Source: an archaeon
Lineage (GTDB): Archaea; Asgardarchaeota; Hermodarchaeia; Hermodarchaeales; Hermodarchaeaceae
Assembly (NCBI GenBank): GCA_016550395.1
Contig: JABXGY010000222.1
Coordinates: forward strand, 1-6,268
DNA length: 6,268 nt
Direction of reading: 5' to 3'
Below are positions 6,164 through 6,268 of this stretch, piece by piece (position 1 is the first letter of the stretch; every line of letters starts with the position of its first letter). The notes under the pieces are model-generated. The model saw nothing but the letters and a program-made list of their open reading frames with translations, did no database searches and was not told the origin of the DNA. A program made the position numbers and the translations under genes.

Positions 6164-6268
6164 ATGTCGACACAAGTCATGAAGGTCAAGACTCCGATTT
6201 TTAAGCTGATAGTTGCTGGCGAAGGAGGAGTGGGGAAGACCAGCATCATCCACAGATATATCACTGGA
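6164..6268 (+). CDS. Ras/Rab-like small GTPase, N-terminal 35 residues (3' partial)
   Basis: The frame begins at ATG 6164 and is still open at the window end. Residues 13-29 (FKLIVAGEGGVGKTSII) make the first beta strand and P-loop of a Ras-superfamily GTPase. The G1 motif GxxxxGK[ST] is GEGGVGKT at 19-26, with K25 and T26 expected to contact the GTP phosphates and Mg2+. The following HRYITG matches the Rab/Ras helix 1 pattern (RF..G). Wording and spacing are closer to eukaryotic-type Rab/Ras proteins than to bacterial translation GTPases. Such proteins act as nucleotide-dependent switches; partners here are unknown. ATG 6179 (residue 6) is an alternative start that would still keep the whole domain. 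The same frame is open back to 6062 and a GTG at 6065 could add a Trp-rich hydrophobic N-terminus, which seems less likely. No clear ribosome-binding site precedes either ATG. Switch regions and the G3-G5 motifs lie outside the window. Confidence 0.88.
   Translation, partial: MSTQVMKVKTPIFKLIVAGEGGVGKTSIIHRYITG

Noticed and set aside
5975..6253. 92-codon minus-strand frame across the GTPase leader and start
   Set aside because: It overlaps the P-loop coding sequence in antisense, is Ser/Leu-rich without domain features, and would read through the TATA candidates.

Overview
The window most likely comes from an archaeon, and the best guess is an Asgard archaeon of moderate to low GC. Three observations point there. 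Promoters look archaeal, with TATA boxes placed about 50-65 nt ahead of start codons. Several starts are preceded by GGTG/GTGA, which matches the usual archaeal 16S rRNA 3' end. At the right edge begins a Ras/Rab-like small GTPase with a perfect P-loop, a family greatly expanded in Asgard genomes. No rRNA or marker phylogeny is available here, so the lineage is an inference.

Layout from left to right. Positions 2-178 (+) hold the last 58 codons of an unrecognised Arg-rich protein. Positions 179-438 are a convergent spacer with two adjacent hairpins and no convincing gene. Then come three minus-strand genes, read right to left: a 923-residue FtsX/MacB-type ABC permease (2566-5337), its MacB/LolD-type ATPase (1678-2562, only 3 nt after the permease), and, 84 nt further on, a class I/AcuC-type zinc deacetylase of the histone deacetylase superfamily (439-1593, GTG start). 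The deacetylase appears to have its own TATA element, so it may be an independent gene or the third cistron of the operon.

The permease is divergent from a 144-residue membrane protein of unknown function (5453-5887, +). The 115-nt spacer between them carries a perfect 14-bp palindromic TATA element, flanked by mirrored GGTGCC ribosome-binding-site segments, and looks like a compact bidirectional promoter. Positions 5888-6163 hold a T-rich terminator candidate, two TATA candidates and an unusual leader (24-codon ORF plus hairpin). The small GTPase starts at 6164 and is cut by the window end after 35 codons.

Functionally, permease and ATPase form a complete ABC module of the mechanotransmission/export type, probably acting at the cell envelope. 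The divergent membrane protein may be co-expressed with it. The deacetylase would remove acyl groups from a protein or small-molecule substrate in the cytoplasm. The GTPase belongs to a separate unit. I see no mobile element, CRISPR array, tRNA or rRNA. The points most worth a second look are the GTPase leader, the palindromic divergent promoter, the SHOCT-like tail on the ATPase, and the paired hairpins at 323-380.
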